From positions 62,001-126,000 of the forward strand of contig MNRO01000021.1 in assembly GCA_001915995.1 (NCBI GenBank): 64,000 bases of DNA. The letters run 5' to 3'. Shown one piece after another: positions 61,789 to 64,000 of the stretch (positions are counted from its first letter, which is position 1; each line of letters begins with the position of its first letter). The notes beneath the pieces were generated by a model that saw only the letters and a list, made by a program, of their open reading frames with translations, had not been told where the DNA came from and made no database searches. The position numbers and the translations under genes were made by a program. The stretch is from Clostridium sp. 26_21. Its GTDB lineage: Bacteria > Bacillota > Clostridia > TANB77 > CAG-508.

Positions 61789-62910
61789 ATGAAAACTGTG
61801 CCAATTACATTATTAACAGGATACTTAGGAGCTGGAAAAACAACTCTTATAAATCATATTTTAAATAATCAAGATGGTTACAAAGTTGCTGTAATTGTTA
61901 ATGATATTGGAGAAGTAAATATAGATGCATCTTTAATAGGAAAAGGTGGTATTGTTACTGAAACAAATGATAGCCTTGTTCCTTTACAAAATGGTTGTAT
62001 ATGTTGTACTTTAAAAGTTGATTTAATGCAACAAATTGTCGATTTGGTAAAAACAGGAAATTTTGATTATATATTAATAGAAGCTAGTGGAATTTGTGAA
62101 CCTATTCCAATTGCTCAAACAATAACTGTTTTACAAGATTCTACAAAACAATATGGATTACCTAAAATTTGCAGATTAGATAATGTTGTTTCTGTTGTTG
62201 ATGCTTTAAGATTAAGAGATGAATTCAATTGTGGTGAAGAACTTGAAAAAGAAGAAATTGATGATGAAGATATTGAAAATTTATTAATTCAGCAAATTGA
62301 ATTCTGTAATACTTTGATTTTAAACAAAGTTGATGAACTTTCTAAAGATGAACTTGCAAAAGTTAAAGCTGTTGTAAAAAAATTACAACCAAGTGCAAAA
62401 ATAATAGAAACAAATTATTCAGATGTTGATTTTAGAGAAATTATGGATACAAAAGCTTTTGATTTCGAAAAAGCTTCACTTTCAGCTGGTTGGGCTCAAG
62501 AATTAGATAAAACTGAGGAAGAAGCTGAAGAAGGTGAAACAGAAGAATATGGAATTGGAACTTTTGTATATTATAGAAGAAAACCTTTAGTTGAATCAAA
62601 ATTCCATAACTTTGTTAATTCCTTACCAAGAAATATAATTAGATGTAAAGGTATTGTTTGGTTTGAGAATGATGACGAAATGTCATATGTTTTTGAACAA
62701 GCTGGAAAACAAACTGGAGTTTATGAAGCTGGCGAATGGATTGCTACTTTCCCATTAAAAGATCAACAAGCATTTAGAAAAGCTAATTCTGATTTAGAAA
62801 GAGACTGGGATGAAGAAGTTGGAGATAGAATGGTTAAACTTGTTTTCATCGGTCAAAAAATGAATAAAAAAGCAATTTGTGAAGAACTTGATAAATGTTT
62901 AGCAAAATAA
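61789..62910 (+). CDS. CobW/G3E-family metallochaperone GTPase
   Basis: 373 residues: P-loop GYLGAGKTT (11-19), the metal-binding C70-x-C72-C73 in NGCICCTL, ILIEASGICEP, NKVDEL (G4) and a C-terminal CobW domain with GTFVYYRRKPL and GIVWFEN. Family members insert or traffic Zn, Co, Ni or Fe. No Zur box seen, and the metal cannot be assigned. An acidic linker (TEEEAEEGETEE) precedes the C-terminal domain. Confidence 0.92.
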   Translation: MKTVPITLLTGYLGAGKTTLINHILNNQDGYKVAVIVNDIGEVNIDASLIGKGGIVTETNDSLVPLQNGCICCTLKVDLMQQIVDLVKTGNFDYILIEASGICEPIPIAQTITVLQDSTKQYGLPKICRLDNVVSVVDALRLRDEFNCGEELEKEEIDDEDIENLLIQQIEFCNTLILNKVDELSKDELAKVKAVVKKLQPSAKIIETNYSDVDFREIMDTKAFDFEKASLSAGWAQELDKTEEEAEEGETEEYGIGTFVYYRRKPLVESKFHNFVNSLPRNIIRCKGIVWFENDDEMSYVFEQAGKQTGVYEAGEWIATFPLKDQQAFRKANSDLERDWDEEVGDRMVKLVFIGQKMNKKAICEELDKCLAK

Positions 62911-62921
62911 TTTAATATAAG

Positions 62922-62950
62922 AAGTCACTTTAAATTAAAGTGACTTTTTT
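62922..62950 (+). terminator. Terminator of the CobW-family gene
   Basis: AAGTCACTTTA / TAAAGTGACTT hairpin then a T-run. Confidence 0.8.
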
Positions 62951-62954
62951 TATA

Positions 62955-62979
62955 AAAAAATCGCCTATCTGGCGATTTT
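62955..62979 (-). terminator. Terminator of the HD-domain gene
   Basis: AAAAATCGCC / GGCGATTTTT hairpin right after the stop codon of the minus-strand gene. Confidence 0.8.
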
Positions 62980-62982
62980 TAA

Positions 62983-63537
62983 TTATGTATTAAAGAAATA
63001 TGTTGCTTCCAAATCAGCTTCAAACATAAGCAATGCTAAAGGATATTTAGTGTATGCTAATCCTATTGTTCCATATTGTTCTTTTGGCTCTGTAAATCCC
63101 ATATGCCAACGAATTGCATACTTTTCTTCACTTGTTAATTTCATATATTCTGTTATCATCATAACAGATTTTTCACCATGTCCATATGGTATAGTATCTT
63201 CAACTGTATAATATGGTACCTTTTCCCATACTCCTAAAGCATTTTTTGCATTTCTATAATCTATTTTATAAAAATTAGCTTTACACAAATCATGTAATAA
63301 TGGTACTATTATTAAAGTTTCTGGTGGTGTATTTAATGCAATTGGAGCATTTTTTACTTTTTCTTGCAATATTTCATATACTTTCATGCTATGTTCTACA
63401 AGTCCACCAGCATGATCACCATGAAATCTTGTGCTTGCAGGTGCTGTAAAAAAATCTGTACTTTCAATAAATCTTATTAACTCATCAATTCCTTCTCTTT
63501 TTACACTTTTTAATAAATTTAAAAATTCTTCTTTCAT
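62983..63537 (-). CDS. HD-domain hydrolase
   Basis: 184 residues: STRFHGDHAGGLVEHSMKVY, PLLHDLCKANFYK (HD) and RWHMGFTEP match HD enzymes of the kind found in predicted nucleases or nucleotidases. Small, soluble, no other domain. It lies 15 bases downstream of cmk on the same strand. Confidence 0.85.
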   Translation of the reverse strand: MKEEFLNLLKSVKREGIDELIRFIESTDFFTAPASTRFHGDHAGGLVEHSMKVYEILQEKVKNAPIALNTPPETLIIVPLLHDLCKANFYKIDYRNAKNALGVWEKVPYYTVEDTIPYGHGEKSVMMITEYMKLTSEEKYAIRWHMGFTEPKEQYGTIGLAYTKYPLALLMFEADLEATYFFNT

Positions 63538-63552
63538 GCTATAACTCCTATT

Positions 63553-64000
63553 CTATTTTCTTTTTTCACTTATTATTTTTTCTATGCTTGCTACAACTTC
63601 ATCAATTGTCATGTTGCTTGAATCAACATATATTGCATCATCTGCTTTTTTTAATGGTGCTATTTCTCTTGTACTATCAATAAAATCTCTATTTTTTACA
63701 CTTTCAAGTATTTCTTCATATGGCATTTCAATTCCATTTTCTTTATTTTGTAAATATCTTCTTCTAGCTCTTTCTTCTGGTGTTGCATCTAAATAAATTT
63801 TTACATTAGCATTTGGAAATACATTTGTTCCAATATCTCTTCCTTCCATTATAACATCTATTGTTTCTGCCATTTCTCTTTGAAGTTTGGCTAGTCTTTC
63901 TCTTACTATTTTTATTGTTGAAACTGGTGATACATTTTCATTAACAGGTTTTGTTCTGATTTCTAATGATACATCTTTACCATTTAAATATACTTTTTGA
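63553..64000 (-). CDS. cmk: Cytidylate kinase, partial (N-terminus off the window)
   Basis: The visible C-terminal part reads YLNGKDVSLEIRTKPVNENV, SPVSTIKIVRERLAKLQREMA, IVMEGRDIG-type VIMEGRDIGTNVFPNAN, KIYLDATPEERARRRYLQNK and DVVASIEKII-like ending. This is Cmk, which makes CDP from CMP. The ATP P-loop lies beyond the window. Followed by the HD-domain gene. Confidence 0.95.
   Translation of the reverse strand, partial: QKVYLNGKDVSLEIRTKPVNENVSPVSTIKIVRERLAKLQREMAETIDVIMEGRDIGTNVFPNANVKIYLDATPEERARRRYLQNKENGIEMPYEEILESVKNRDFIDSTREIAPLKKADDAIYVDSSNMTIDEVVASIEKIISEKRK

Overview
The window is a strongly AT-rich stretch of a Gram-positive, low-GC chromosome. Spo0A, SpoVG, GerW/YtfJ, BofA and BofC-like proteins and a SpoVD-like PBP point to an endospore-forming member of the Clostridia. 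DprA, ComEC, RadA and DisA add DNA uptake, recombination and c-di-AMP functions. No species is claimed. No CRISPR array, rRNA or intact mobile element was seen.

Layout. 1-1.3 kb: partial dprA behind folD. 1.6-12.7 kb: an accessory surface-protein locus. It holds at least five proteins with SipW/TasA/camelysin-like N-termini, two intact SipW-type signal peptidases, one signal-peptidase paralogue without its catalytic residues, a membrane-anchored McrB-like AAA+ NTPase, a DUF2357 (McrC N-terminal-like) partner and a 335-residue protein of no recognised family. Ten of these genes form one minus-strand operon behind a single good sigma-A promoter. This is the best candidate for an undescribed system. 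12.7-16.5 kb: an orphan gene, a kinase-Nudix fusion and a broken rhuM. 16.5-29.5 kb: secA, a D,D-carboxypeptidase, three tRNAs, a BofC-like gene, comEC, an NlpC/P60 protein, hsp20, a SNF2 helicase and tRNA-Gly. 29.6-38.3 kb: a frameshifted bofA with yaaL, serS, two damaged copies of one membrane-protein gene, rlmD, a flavin reductase, an HD protein and ysxC. 38.4-47.9 kb: gltX, cytoplasmic alpha-amylase, spo0A, yigZ, a YhiN-type flavoprotein, tRNA-His/Gln and mazF. 48-64 kb: PPIase, disA-radA, spoVG, murC, gerW-ytfI, scpA, recX, ddl, spoVD-like, a divergent RelA/SpoT-like gene, a CobW-family GTPase, an HD protein and partial cmk.

How the genes fit together. Most of the window is housekeeping: envelope synthesis (murC, ddl, PBPs), secretion (secA), translation (serS, gltX, tRNAs, rlmD) and sporulation. 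The 1.6-12.7 kb locus looks like a dedicated export and assembly module: SecA exports the subunits, SipW-like peptidases trim them, and a membrane AAA+/DUF2357 pair might remodel or gate assembly. That last step is inference.

A second theme is a scattered set of isolated genes whose codons are visibly richer in C and G than their neighbours (29.7, 38.4, 46.7, 47.0 and 60.7 kb). Most have a recognisable promoter and a tight terminator of their own, which suggests independent acquisition. Non-ATG starts are common, and two ORFs appear to begin at ATA behind good ribosome binding sites.
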